From positions 1,734,001 through 1,798,000 of the forward strand of contig NC_088868.1 of assembly GCF_032884065.1 (NCBI RefSeq): 64,000 nt of DNA, read 5' to 3'. A program made the position numbers and the translations under genes. Shown in pieces: positions 34,894 to 47,129 of this stretch; positions within the stretch are counted from its first letter, which is position 1; every line of letters begins with the position of its first letter. Source of the DNA: Artemia franciscana (taxonomy: Eukaryota; Arthropoda; Branchiopoda; Anostraca; Artemiidae). Under the pieces are notes generated by a model, which made no database searches, was not told where the DNA came from, and saw only the letters and a list, made by a program, of their open reading frames with translations.

Positions 34894-35806
34894 CCCTACC
34901 GGTAGAGAGCTAAGAAGTCAAAGGTAGAGGATCACAACCACTACCAGGGAGCAGGGGGGGGGGGTCGGCGAATAATTTTGAAACTTTCTTTTTCAGCCAG
35001 TTTAAATGGAATTTTTTTTATTTTCCATCTGCACAGAAGGCTTCATACATATTTTTTTTCCTTGGACTAACTATCTCACCTGCATGAATGAGGAACTTTA
35101 GCAGATAAACACTATGTTGGAAGAAATTGCCTATAATATAATGGAAGCGATGGCTTCACGAATGATATTCTAACATTTCTAAGAAATATTTGATAGACAA
35201 AATTTTTTCAAGAATAAACATCATTCTAATAACATTTTTCTCTTGAATATCAAACTTAAACATAAAATGGGATTTGAAAGAGAAAGAAAAACCATATTAG
35301 ATTTAAAATCCAATGCCTTTTAATTTTATTTCTACTTTTTTTTGACAATTTCTGAAGCATACCTTTTTACTGTTTATTTTTATCTGGGTTCTACCGTTTC
35401 TTTGCTATCCGTTTCATTATTCGCATGGGTACAATTTCTAAAAACACAATAATCGTCACTTGGAGAAACGATAGGGAGACGTAAAGAAAAAAAGTTTACA
35501 AAAATAAGAAATGTTAAAAGAAAAAAGAACATGAAGGATGGATGGTAAAATCAGAACGACCTGAAGTGAAAAGTAAAGTGGAAAAAAAAGTATATTGACA
35601 AAGAGGGGAAAATCTAAACAATTCACTAAAATAAGATATTGAGGGTAATTGTTAGGTTAAATATATGGCCAACTTTAAGAAAATAATACAACTACACTAT
35701 AATTATGGCCTTTAACATTTTCAATCAGTGAAACATATGAATTATAGCCATTACATCAACATAATTATCCGTTGCACGCGAGTTTAAATACAAAGAATAA
35801 TAACCT
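34894..35806. other. no gene recognised
   Basis: AT-rich unique-looking sequence with a G run at about 34,955-34,966 and no recognisable coding or repeat signal. Confidence 0.35.
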
Positions 35807-36037
35807 TCACAAAATATTAAAATAAAAGTTACCGACAAAGAAGAAAGTAAAAACGTAGGGTGAGATAAGTTGATAGTAAAGGTTGAAGAGATCAAGACGA
35901 TCTGGATTAATAGGTCCAAAGAAACGATCCAAGGGGTCCAAAGAAGTTGTATTCCCGAAGGTTAAATCATTCGTTACGGCCTCAGTTGTAACAGTTGTTA
36001 TGGCTTGTGTTGGTACGTTTGCTAGTAAATCCTCCAT
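35807..36037 (-). CDS. hypothetical small Thr-containing protein or exon
   Basis: A 76-codon frame: residues 8-30 are rich in Thr and Val (TQAITTVTTEAVTNDL), followed by DPLDRFFGPINPDRLDLFNL and a hydrophobic end. Upstream codons stay open for about 22 more codons to a TAA near 36,100, so this may be an internal or last exon whose 5' part is elsewhere (CAATTAG before TTTAGTTATGG could be an acceptor). Composition recalls the mucin-like gene 5.5 kb away on the same strand, but there is no clear signal peptide and no sequence match. Weak call. Confidence 0.25.
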   Translation of the reverse strand: MEDLLANVPTQAITTVTTEAVTNDLTFGNTTSLDPLDRFFGPINPDRLDLFNLYYQLISPYVFTFFFVGNFYFNIL

Positions 36038-37015
36038 AACTAAACTAATTGTACACTTTGCCTCTATATATGAACTAATATAAATCTCTTAGCACTATCC
36101 CAAGCATGTTTTACAACAGGCAAGTGACCGAATTACGCCAATTGAATTTTAACTAGGCTTCATAATCAGAGCTGTATTCTAATTTACTGCCTTTCTAAGT
36201 TATTAAATAATAAAAAAAATGTCTCTCCTAAAATAAAAGTAAAGAATGAAATTAGAAGTTGAAAAGAAGAGAAACTATTATGAACCAAAGAGACAATGTT
36301 TTTTACTCCAGTACCCGCTCTTTAAGCTCCGCTCTATCTAGTTGTTAAAAATACTCCTTATTTCAACACAATACTTTTCTGTTTCAGTAGTTATTTTTAT
36401 ATTATTTTGAAATAAAGTGGAACTTTAGGATAAGGAAGGGGGAATTGAAGAGGATACACCCCCACCCCAAGATACTCGGAAAAAATAAATTATATTTTCA
36501 CTCTACATTTTCAATTGATAGTTCTGTTTTTATAGCTCATTTTTTTTAAATTTTATAGTATACCAAGGCTCTAAGTTAAGTATTTGCAGATTGTTCATCT
36601 ATAGTGTTTATTATTGCAAAAGACGGCATGTTTGACCTTACGTATTCAAAAGAATAGGGTTAGACCGATGTCTCGGTCGACAAATATTATTGAGCCGATT
36701 TGAGGATCAGTGTCATCATCGGATATCTGAATAGAAATATCGGTAATCGGCCAATATATTTTCTTTTGTAAGTGCAACTTCCAAGCAAGGTTCTAAGGTG
36801 TCGCTGCTGAGTGCCAACACCTTGTAAAACACTTACGTATATACCTTAAAAATTTAACTTATGTGTCCAAATTTGCAGGAATACAGGACGATTTTGTTGA
36901 GACATTCATTAAATCCTTCCTCCAAACTTAAAACTATATCTGCTTTGTATCCAGTGTCCTTAGCATGAATTCGTTAGTAAGAGAGTATGTCATATGAATA
37001 TAATTTCCCCAAGCA
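36038..37015. other. no gene; short ATCGG-rich stretch
   Basis: No coding signal. Positions 36,660-36,765 carry repeated ATCGG/CCGAT words in both orientations (ACCGATGTCTCGGTCG, ATATCGGTAATCGGCC), able to pair, which suggests the remains of a palindromic transposon end. Confidence 0.35.
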
Positions 37016-37222
37016 ATGAATGAGCTTTTGAACCGTGGTGTATCGCTAGACTTAGTTAGACCTCTTATGTACATGTACCGCCATATGAAAGCAAAAATAC
37101 GTATACCTGGAAGCAATTTGCTGACTGATGGGTATATACCAATTCATGTCGGGGTTAAGCAGGGTGCGGTTACTTCTCCCACGGTTTATAATCAAACCGT
37201 AAAGTTTGAGCTGGAAGCGTTT
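37016..37222 (+). mobile_element. LINE reverse-transcriptase fragment
   Basis: The frame reads MNELLNRGVSLDLVRPLMYM, then IRIPGSNLL and IHVGVKQGAVTSPTVYN. GVKQGAVTSPxxYN is RT block B of non-LTR elements (usual form VRQGxxLSPxLFN). Only about 70 codons remain. The right edge joins the end of a palindrome element directly at 37,222. Confidence 0.85.
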
Positions 37223-37405
37223 AGCTTACGCTAAAGTTTGACTCTTTACCACAATTCTGCTTTTTAAGACAATTAAAAGCTTTAGCATAAAGAGCGAGGG
37301 ATTGCGGTGGGGACAACCCATTTCATATACGGAGTAATTTCTTTTCGTTTTAAGTTTTAATGTCGCTCCTTACTTTCAGTTAGAAAAACTAGTCTTTTTA
37401 TGTAA
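37222..37405 (+). mobile_element. palindrome element, copy j (3' end only)
   Basis: It contains the loop and second arm of the terminal hairpin (TTACGCTAAAGTTTGACTC to CTTACTTTCAGTTAGAAAAA) and an end TTTATGTAA. The rest is absent, so this is a truncated or recombined copy. Confidence 0.8.
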
Positions 37406-38504
37406 TACTATACATAAACAACAGGCAACTTCCATAACTTACAGTTTTTGCAATGAGGACTATGGGGGCTGAAATCCCTATCATGATTAGAGACATTGTT
37501 GATGGATCTTTCAGTTGTGCTGTGCTAAATGGTTAACTCAAATTTTTTTTGAAAATGTCTTGAGAATGAATGGGCTTGGAAAGGGACATAATTCCCCTCC
37601 AATTTTTTACTCTTAAAAAGTAATATAAAAATAGTTCTTTTTGGTTAGTTCGAAATCAGCCACAACATACCCTGTAAGTTCTAGCTTAATAATGTAAGTC
37701 GTTCCTGAGATATTAACGTTACATCCTTTGACAGTCAACATAATCTTAGTTTGTTTTGACTTAGTTTATTTGACCCTTAGCTTCAGTAGTTGCAATAGCT
37801 GTAGTGGTAGTAATAATATTAGTATCTTCCTTCGTTATTTTTCCTTCGTTAAACCTTCGTTATTTTTTCAACATGCCAATCAACATACGCTTAAACTTTC
37901 AACTTAATACCTGAACAGTTCCTTGTACTACTCTTGAATTGATACCTTATGCTCCCTTAGCCAAATTACACTTCAAATCTTATTTCTTTTTTTTTCGATT
38001 GATAGAAAATACTTACCAATTGAAAACTTGATAAATTTTCTCGTCCAGATTTAAGAAAACAACTAAATCTAGTATTAAGCAACGCAAAATTTTGTTTAAC
38101 ACAAAAAGACAGCAAAAAAAAAACAACAAAATTTTAAATCGTTTCTGCAACCGTCCGACCTAAGGGTAGTTATCTTAACGCTTCCTCGGAACAATTTATG
38201 TTACTTTCTGTAGCTTAAACCTTACCACTTTTTTTTATAAACTATTTCAGCATGAATCAATGGCGTAAATATGGCTGTTATTTCAACCCATCAAATATAA
38301 TATAAAATAACTGTCATTGTAACATGGGCAAGTAATATCAGACAGCTTATGTTTAAAATTCGCTTCACAGAGTGAAGCTTGTTCCACTGGTACTGAATCT
38401 TAAAATGAACAAAAATTAAAATGAATAATAAAGACAAGCTTAAAACGAAGAGAAATTACCACAAACGGAGTTAAGAGTAAATGAGTTTCGTAGAGGTAAG
38501 CTAT
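37406..38504. other. no gene recognised
   Basis: AT-rich sequence. A faint match to palindrome-family text (AATGGGCTTGGAAAGGGAC, CCTCCAATTTTTTACTC) near 37,560-37,620 is too weak to call. Confidence 0.35.
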
Positions 38505-38870
38505 TAAAGACTGTGAATAAGATTTTTAAAAAAAGGAATGAACCTAAAGATTTTAGGAAAACCCTAATTAAACCCCTCTATAAGCAAAGTAATTATAGAG
38601 GCATTAGCTTGTTTTCTATAAGAATTAAATCAATTAGTATGTTGTCCTTATCAGCCAACTGCCTAAGGCCGAATGAAAAGAAATTTGTCTCCAAATGGGG
38701 TGGGAGGATGTCGTAAATAAAAATATAAATCAGATAGGAACTTCTTGAGAGGGTGCGACGAAGATGGCTATGAATATATTTGGATGGAGAAGGAGAGTAC
38801 GTAGATGTGTTGACCTCAGGTGGCTTAGTGCCGCAATGAAATGATAAAAGCTGTAGTAGCAGTAGAGGGC
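38505..38870 (+). mobile_element. LINE-C family copy with a large internal deletion
   Basis: The frame starts NKIFKKRNEPKDFRKTLIKP, then LYKQSNYRGISLFSI (RT block 2, NYRGISL). Near 38,695 it jumps to the C-terminal end of the same protein (WGGRMS and GWRRRVRRC-like text) and a (TAG)n-type tail at 38,850-38,868. About 1.3 kb of RT found in other family members is missing. Confidence 0.8.
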
Positions 38871-40369
38871 AATTACCTTTAATAATATTTGTGTCATAAA
38901 AGTGAAACCTTACAATAGGGCTATACTGCTAAAATGAGGCACAATAAAGGTGTATTAATCTCATACAATTACTCAATCTCCATTTGCAACGTTTTAAACA
39001 TCTTTGAAACTATAAATCTAGGAAAAACTTATGATAGGCTATGACTTACAATTCCATTGAAATAACAGGAAATACATTTTCAAAACTAAATCAAAAACCC
39101 TATGAAAGGAAGATTTAAAACGCAATGTGAAACTAAAGGATATTTTGTCAGCATTGTAATAGATTAGAAGTCTTAGAAATCAGAAAAGGGTTGACACAGT
39201 AAAATTACAATTCTTTCCTAGGCCATATTTTTGGCCCTGAAATCATTTATGAAACTTTCATTCACCTAATTCAACTTCTTTGCAACATAAAAACAAGTCT
39301 CTGAACTACAATTTTACCCTTTGGAGTTAACTTGATGTTATCTATATCCTTCATATTAAGTAATTCCTATGAGTCTATAGTTCCCTGTTCTGAAGTTCCA
39401 TAAGAGTTTCTAATCCCATAGCCATAATCGTCCCACATAAATGAGCTTAAACTTTCATAGCCTGTTTCACAATCTTTTATTTATTCTGGTATGGACAGAC
39501 CTTCTAAATTTAGTCATTTTGGGAAAATGAACTTCCCCTTGTGAAAAAATTTTCGGATGTCCATTGTCCGTAAAACATTATGAAACCGCAAGGAGAGATG
39601 GACATTTGAAAACATGAGACACTGTATTTAAAAATATTTCAGCGGGGTGAATTTCAGGAATGAAAATTATTTTCAAAATGTATTTACGCAAAGAATCATA
39701 ATAATATCCAGTGTAAAGTAAGCAGAAAAGTCTAAATATTTAGTGTAAATTTGGTTGAGAAGTCGTAAAGTCTATTTGAGTTTGAGTAGAGAAGTCATTA
39801 TACCTAATGTAAGTTAGGATGAAAAGTTGTAATATCTAGTTTAAATTTAAAGTTCAAACGGGGCAGTTGCTTCACTGTCCCCTGCCTACGCCAATGCCTT
39901 ACAAATAAATCAGAAGGCACTGTGTGTATGCCAGTTGTTGATTAGACGCCTCAGCAATATCTCGAGAACAACTGAGGGAATTAAGTTTAAACTTTCCAGG
40001 CTACTTTTAATACTATTTCTGTTTTTACATTCCACTTAAATAAGAAGAGGGTAATTGTATCCCGGTTGTCATAAAAGCACAAATAAAAAGTTTTAGGATG
40101 TCTATTAAGTTTTATTTTTAAGGAAAAACTTGTACAGGTTTAAATCTTAATTAAAGAATGCTATGTGTTTCCACTTTTTTGAAACCAAAAACGAGCAGAA
40201 GTAAAGTCAAATACGTTTTCAAAACCTGTTCTTTCCGGAAAACAATCCTTACCTCGAGCTGAATATTTCTATTTCTGTAATAGAAATATATATTTCTAAT
40301 AAAAACAAAGAAACGTCACCATTTGAAAGCTTAATATCATTTCTGAGAGTGTTATTAATTTCACATTTA
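38871..40369. other. no gene recognised
   Basis: AT-rich. Positions 39,715-39,850 hold three or four faint copies of a roughly 40-50 bp phrase (TAGTGTAAATTTGGTTGAG, TAATGTAAGTTAGGATGAA, TAGTTTAAATTTAAAG). Confidence 0.35.
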
Positions 40370-40743
40370 TTATGACGAGATGTTGTGGTTTCTATATGCA
40401 TTTGTATTGTCCCAGCCTTACAAGCTCTTCTCTCTGTTGGGGCATAATATTTTTTTTTTCTAAGTTGAATTTAATAAATTCCTATAAATAAATTCCTACA
40501 GACTGGGCATCATAAAGAATTGAAGCTTGAATTAGAATAGGTTTGAGTCTTTCACACTCCATTCAATAATATATATTGGAGCAGAACATACTCAAAAATC
40601 TTGCTAATATTGCATTCAACTGGCCTATATAAATATATAGCTTGAATATAAATATAGTTGAATATAAATATAGTTGAATATAAAATATATATTCAACAGG
40701 CCTATATTATATAGGCCTATATAAACTGCAATCAATAGGGTCA
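40370..40743 (+). repeat. near-identical 370-bp direct repeat, copy 1
   Basis: It matches 44,191-44,549 with one visible substitution (CTCTTCTCTCTG against CTCTTTTCTCTG) and one extra 17-bp unit (ATATAGTTGAATATAAA). Both stop at GCAATCAATAGGGTCA. The right half is LINE-A/B RT sequence; copy 2 is the one inside LINE-B. Confidence 0.9.
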
Positions 40744-42217
40744 AAAAATTTAAACTAATTTGGTTTTCAGTAAAGGCCAGATTATGGCTTTGTCTTTAGA
40801 ACCAATGGAGAATGTTAGCCCTCCTCATCTTAGTCCGGTCTCGTTTTTAGTTTGACTTAGTAATTTATTATGTTTTCTGTTCATTTTGGCTTCTATTTAT
40901 TTATTGATGGTTAGTTTTGGCAGTTTTAAACTTGAAAAATTATTTGACTATTTCTACAATTTTGAGTTTTAATATAGCCTTTAATTTTCTTTAAAAGACT
41001 TCTTTGGTAGAAAATGTTTTTTCCTAGATTAATACAAACAATCAGAAAATCGTGTTATTTACAGCCAATGTCATAAGAGTTGTGGGGGGGGGAATTCTTC
41101 ATCCAAAAGGACATCGTTTCTAGAGTTTTCATCTATGCTGAACAATACGGTTATCTCGAAGCTTTGATTGAATGTATTTGCGGACAAATTTTGTGTCAGA
41201 GAAGGGTCGTTTGTCCTGCAATGACTTAGGGCACTAAAACTACCACTTTGCAATCAAATGAGCCTCTTCCAAAGTTTCTATGGCAACGCCACCCATACAA
41301 AGTCCCTTGATAAAAAGAATAATACATTTTGCCTACATCACTCTTTACTCAGGAAGCGCTATTGCGCTCTTTATGATGCATAGCACCATTTTTGTTATTA
41401 TACCACTTGTTAGTACAAATTGTAATTATAATGATTTAATTATAACTTACTTTAAAAAAAGTGGAGTAAGTTACACTAAAAAGAGAAAAAATACCAAATT
41501 ATTGAAAAAAAGAGAACGAAACCGTTTTCTCAGGTTATAACACAGGATAATGGTATGGTTTGGGTCTAGGAACACAAAAGAATATTTAATTAAATTGGAA
41601 CTAAGCAGCTCAAACTATTGAATATTGTCGGTAGCACCATATATTTCAATAATACGTGTATTATGTGAAATTCAAACTATTGAATATTTTTGGCTCAAAC
41701 TATTGAATATTTTCGGTAGCACCATATATTTCAATAATACGTGTATCAAGTGAAAGTGTTGGTAGTGCAGCAAAAATTTTCAATTTCTATAATAAGCAAT
41801 ATGGATTTGGTGCAGGCTTTTTTCGTTCCATAACGAAAATTCACCAGGTAGAAACAAGATAGAATGATCAGAATACTTTTTAAATAAAGCTTGGTATGAA
41901 TATTGCCACGATATGGTATAATTTCGGCATATCCAATCTTCAACTTTTCTTTAACATCTCTCAGAACCTGAAGTCACAAAAAAGGGAGTGTAGAGTAAAT
42001 ATGTATCCCTTCCCACCGTAAATTTGCAACATCAAGGATTACCATGGAACCACAGAACAAATTACGGCCTGATGATTTGGGATTGAAAATAAAATTTTCG
42101 TTTTTATTAATATTTACAGAGAGATCAACAATTTTAAACACCATAGAAATACGTTGCAAAATAAATACTAAGTATACTTGGTCCGACTTAAAACTTACAC
42201 GTCGTCTCTGTATGTAA

Positions 42218-43922
42218 TTAAACAAAAAAAAATAAGTTTTTTAAAATGAAAGTAAGGAGCGACATTAAAACTTAAAACAAACAGAAATTACTCAGTATAT
42301 AAAAGGGTCTTTTCTTCCTCAACGCCCTGCTCTTTACGCTAAATTTTGATTCTTTCTCTTAACTCTACATTTTAAAACAGTAAAAAAACTTTAGCGTAAA
42401 CAGCGGGGCATTGAGAAGGAAAAGAACCTTTCATATACGGAGTAATTTCTGCTCGTTTTGATGTCACTCCTTACTTTCATTTAAAAAAACTTTTTTTTTA
42501 ATTTCTGGATGTTTTTGAATTAATGCATGTTTTGATCTTGGCTCTGTACAAAAATAATTAAAACGAAATTTGTATATTAATTTTTTTGGGCTAAATGGCT
42601 TTTTCATAGTTTTAATTGGAACATTTTGAGAAAGAAGGAGCGAGGGAGGAGGCCTAATTGCCTTCCAATTTTTCGATTACTTGAAAAGGCAACTATAACT
42701 TATAATTTCTTACGAACGTTTTCATACGTAAAAAAACACGTAACTTGCGAATAAAATTACGTAGTGAACTTCTATATTCGTATGTTTTTATTGCGTCTAT
42801 GAGGGGGCTCACCCCTCGTCGATACCTCGCTCATTACATTAAAGCCTAAATTTTGTCCCAATTCCTTAAGAACGACCCCTGAATCACTAAGGCAGTAGAT
42901 TAAATAGTTGAAATTACTAAAAACACTTTAGTGTAAAGAGCGATGTATTACGAGGAGGTAAACCCCTCATAGGTGTAATAATTTCTGTTCGTTTTAAGTT
43001 TTAATGCTGCTTCTCACTTTCTGTAGAAAACACTTTTCATATTTATTTTTTCATTGTTATTTTTTTTAATGCTACAAAATCCTGTGCCCCCTATATTGAA
43101 AGTCTCTTCCCCCATAAAAAGTTCCTCCGTGGAAATATCCTCCCACATAACCACCCCTCAACTCCCCCCCCCCTCAAAACTGAAAATCCCCCTCAAAACT
43201 GAAAATCCCCCTGAAAACGTCTGTACACTTCTCAGTAACCATTACTATATGTAAACACAGGTCAAAGTTTGTAGCTTTTAGCCCCTCCCACGGAGACTGC
43301 GGGGGAGTAAGTCGTCCCCAATGACATAGTTATTAGGTTTTTCGACCATGGTGAATAAAATGGTCATCTCAGAATTTTGATCCGGCGACTGTGGGGGGAA
43401 AAAGAGCGTAGGAGGGGGCCTAGGGGCCCTCCAGTTTTTATGGCCACTTAAAAGGGCACTAGAACTTTTGATTTCCTTTAGAATCAACCCTTTTGCGACA
43501 TTCTAGGACCACTGAGTCAGTACGATCACCCCTGGGGAAAGAAAACAAATAAATACGCATCCGTTATTTGCCTTCTGGCAAAAAATGCGAAATTCCACAT
43601 TTTTGTAGATAGGGGCTTGAAACTTCTACAATAAGGTTCTCCGATATGCTGAATATGATGGTGTGATTTTCGTATGATTTTTGTATGATCGTATGACTTT
43701 TAGGAGATGTTTCCCCCTATTTTCTAAAATGAGGCAAATTTTCTCAGGCTCGTAACTTTTGATGGGTAAGACTAATTTTGATGAAACTTATTTATTTAAA
43801 ATCAGAATTAAAATGCAATTCTTTTGATCTAACGATTGGTATCAAAATTCCATTTTTTAGAGTTTCGGTTACTATTGAGCCGGGTCGCTCCTTGCTACAG
43901 TTCGTTACCACAGACTGTTTGA
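42218..43922 (-). mobile_element. palindrome element, copy f (full length)
   Basis: In element orientation it starts TCAAACAGT at 43,922 and ends GTTTAA at 42,218. Flanks GTATGTAA and TATAAAAC join to the uninterrupted LINE-A sequence GTATGCAATATAAAAC (near 4463-4478). The terminal hairpin arms lie at about 42,246 and 42,480. The centre carries a local duplication (CCCCCTCAAAACTGAAAAT repeated near 43,170-43,210). Confidence 0.87.
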
Positions 43923-44190
43923 TATAAAACACATCAGATAAACTATAAAATTACAAAGGCCTGATTCCTGATAACACATTATAAGTGGAAACATTAAATA
44001 GATGAGGTGATGGGGCTCCTTCATGTTTAGACAGAAGACTTCACTTTATTCTCTGAAAAAAAGTGCTACACCTTTGCATGGCAAATATTGCTAAAAGCCC
44101 TAGATGAACCAAAATCAAAAATATAAAATTCTTACCTTTAGACCTTGAATGTTTTTTTCTTTTTTGCCGTGTTAATTTTTATTTTTATTT

Positions 44191-44549
44191 TTTATGACGA
44201 GATGTTGTGGTTTCTATATGCATTTGTATTGTCCCAGCCTTACAAGCTCTTTTCTCTGTTGGGGCATAATATTTTTTTTTTCTAAGTTGAATTTAATAAA
44301 TTCCTATAAATAAATTCCTACAGACTGGGCATCATAAAGAATTGAAGCTTGAATTAGAATAGGTTTGAGTCTTTCACACTCCATTCAATAATATATATTG
44401 GAGCAGAACATACTCAAAAATCTTGCTAATATTGCATTCAACTGGCCTATATAAATATATAGCTTGAATATAAATATAGTTGAATATAAAATATATATTC
44501 AACAGGCCTATATTATATAGGCCTATATAAACTGCAATCAATAGGGTCA
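44191..44549 (+). repeat. near-identical 370-bp direct repeat, copy 2
   Basis: This copy lies within LINE-B, so it is the likely source of copy 1 at 40,370. It is far more similar to copy 1 than LINE-B is to LINE-A, hence a recent duplication or an assembly effect. Confidence 0.9.
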
Positions 44550-47129
44550 TTTCCGCGTTTAAAAGTAGAGTTTACTACCCCAAAAAGAAATGAATCAGGC
44601 TCCATGGACAAAAGCAAAAGGAACTGAAAAAGTAGCTGGAGCTGAGTGACTAGTGCTGTATAATCACAATATAATTGGTGAGCACTAATAACATCAAATT
44701 CACTCGGTTTAGACATATCTTCAAACATACTATTTACAAAACTGTTAGTTGAAACAGTAATAACAAGACACTGCAAAATTTAAGCATGAAAAAATTGGGA
44801 AACTAAGCTCTGAAAATGATGATGAGCATCAATAACAATAAAAATATTTTTATAATGACTAAGCCAAGAATAATCTAGAATCAAATCACTGATCACTAAT
44901 GAATTTGATTTTAGGTAAGCAAATGACATCCTTCCGTGATACTGCACGTTTAGGTAAACATTATAATGAACCAAATGAAGATGCCCCTTAAACTTCACTT
45001 TTGTCTTAATTTTTATATTAAACACTTAGCCTCACGAAGGACGCCCACGCGCAATTGAGATGTGAGGCTGGATTATAGCACGATTCATGACTGCCTTAAG
45101 ACCTGGGTTTTCTTTTCAATCAACCCTGGATTTATGAGTTCAAGCAATATAAGCTGACGGTCATATTCTCAGCTTGTTGAATGCGCTCAACTGAGCAAAA
45201 GTAATAAATACTCAGCTGCATTATGGATTATGGCAAAATAACAATCGTATAAAGTAGATTAAAATGGATGATGACACCTGATAACAGAGCAGTCATGGTA
45301 ACATTAAAAAGCAGCCAATAGGCTTTGGTCCACTCAAGTTTCTTACACCTCTTTTTATTAGTAACAACACGAGGATCATAAAATAGATCATCGGTAATGT
45401 CACAGTAAAAGAAAGGGGAAGGTCGTCAAAATCAAGTATGTCTTTATCAATATGAAGACTAGAGCAGGGGACATTGGTGGAGCAAATACAATGGTAAAGG
45501 CTGATAAACGTAGCAATTTTGTGAACATAACTGAGATTGAGAGCTTTAAGTACTATGTGGTAACCAGTTAGTAACGAGTCTAAAACTAAATTGGCACGAC
45601 TAAAGGAGCTATTAATATGGCAATTGAAATACCTTAACACTAACCATCGATATTCATATTTTCAAATAACGCATAGCAGAGTTTATGAGCAGGCATTAGA
45701 TGACTTAATAAGTGAAGCTAGACTTCTCTGGTCGCAGGGTAGATTCACATTGATAAATACAAGGCAACCAAGTCGTGCTGCCGTAATATTATCAGAGGAA
45801 GGAAACAAGACTGGTTACAAAGGTGCAGCTAACTGTTTTTTATACATTCCTGTGCCTAGAGTGCCACTCTAAGTTTTGCAGGCATTGGTTGTGAACCTAA
45901 TGTTCCAGCTGCCTCTTCGTAGAGAGTAAACGGAGATCGCAGGGAGCAATTTTTCTTGCAGGAGTAAAATGTTATAATATTTCACTTTTCGGTTTGTTGA
46001 GTCATCCTTATCTTTCATGCTGATGATATTAAACGAGGCGATTGCGAAGGACAGTTTAACAGTCATTTTAGATTCACACTAATGCTCATGACACCAAGTA
46101 GAACACGACATTTTATTATATAATATATATGACTAACCTTGCAATCAGCGCATTTAAGATGAAATTCACAGAAGAATAACAAGACAATACGGTGCAGTGG
46201 CTGCAATTTACTGGCCTATCACATTTGGATTTCTTGTGATTGGGAGATTGACATTTGTGTTAGCAATGGAGGGGATGACTAAAAAAAATGGATATACAGA
46301 AAAATAGATAAAAAAGACGGGACACAATAACAAAAATAAACTAACAGGACAATATGAAAGTTTTGCTAATTTTTGTTGCCAGGGAAGTAGTTTACATCTT
46401 TTGAGTTTTTATTTTATTTTCTTATATAAGATAATAAATAAATTAGCACATTGTTTATTTTCTTACACTGAAATCATGGACGTGAAGTCAAGATTGAACT
46501 AGTGGTGATACTTTTGATAGTTACTATAGAGGTACTGCGGAATTCTATACTGATTCGTCCATGAATAATGAGGCTGGATTACACCTGAAAATATAAAAAT
46601 GATAAATTTTAATTTTTTCTAATATGATATTTCTGAAATGTAAAAAAGACAATATCAGTAAGACTGATCCTGACATGTTATGGATCAAGATCTTATGTCC
46701 CGAAAAACTAAATACTAGGCTCCTTTAAAGAGTCAACCACGAAATTTTCTTGAAACATATTCTTAAATTTTCCAAAATTTATAAGAAAGAGATGAACAAG
46801 TATGAAAAAAAAATTATGCCACGACCCCTAATTGTGATACTTGCTCCCTAGAGGAAACAGAAGTTAGACTATATAACCTTAAGTCTCACGAACCAAGTAC
46901 TTGTATTATATAAATGACTATTTACCCCTTTCTAGTTCATATACTAGAGCCCCTTCTCCTACCAAATAAGACTCGTTTCGCTTATATTCAAGTATTGATA
47001 TGCACAATAGAACTGATGAAACACAAAATAATTTAATTGACTCTGAAAATGTTATTGAAACAGAAGGCACTAGTATTTTTTAAGTACTCCTAGGGTTGAA
47101 ATTTCACGAATAACAGATGTTTCAAGAAT

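Larger units (their letters stand above)
41040..46700 (-). mobile_element. LINE-B: long decayed non-LTR retrotransposon
   Basis: Minus strand, partner of LINE-A. At 46,066-45,869 the endonuclease start (VKYYNILLLQEKLLPAISV). At about 45,790-45,290 further endonuclease text: CLVFINVNLPCD, RWLVLRYFNCHINSSF (family form GDFNxH; the catalytic Asp is lost), then LDFDDLPLSFTVTL. At 44,576-44,513 an RT start (KRGNDPIDCSLYRPI). At 42,216-41,974 the RT C-terminal text (FKIVDLSVNINKNENFIFNP, family form G-x-x-I-N-x-x-K-T-E), then the 3' UTR to about 41,040. The middle of the RT is missing. Palindrome element f splits it at 42,218-43,922. It probably reached full length at insertion, since text aligns with LINE-A out to about 46,690. 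Confidence 0.78.

Noticed and set aside
45591-45872. 93-codon plus frame
   Set aside because: It is the antisense shadow of the LINE-B endonuclease on the minus strand.
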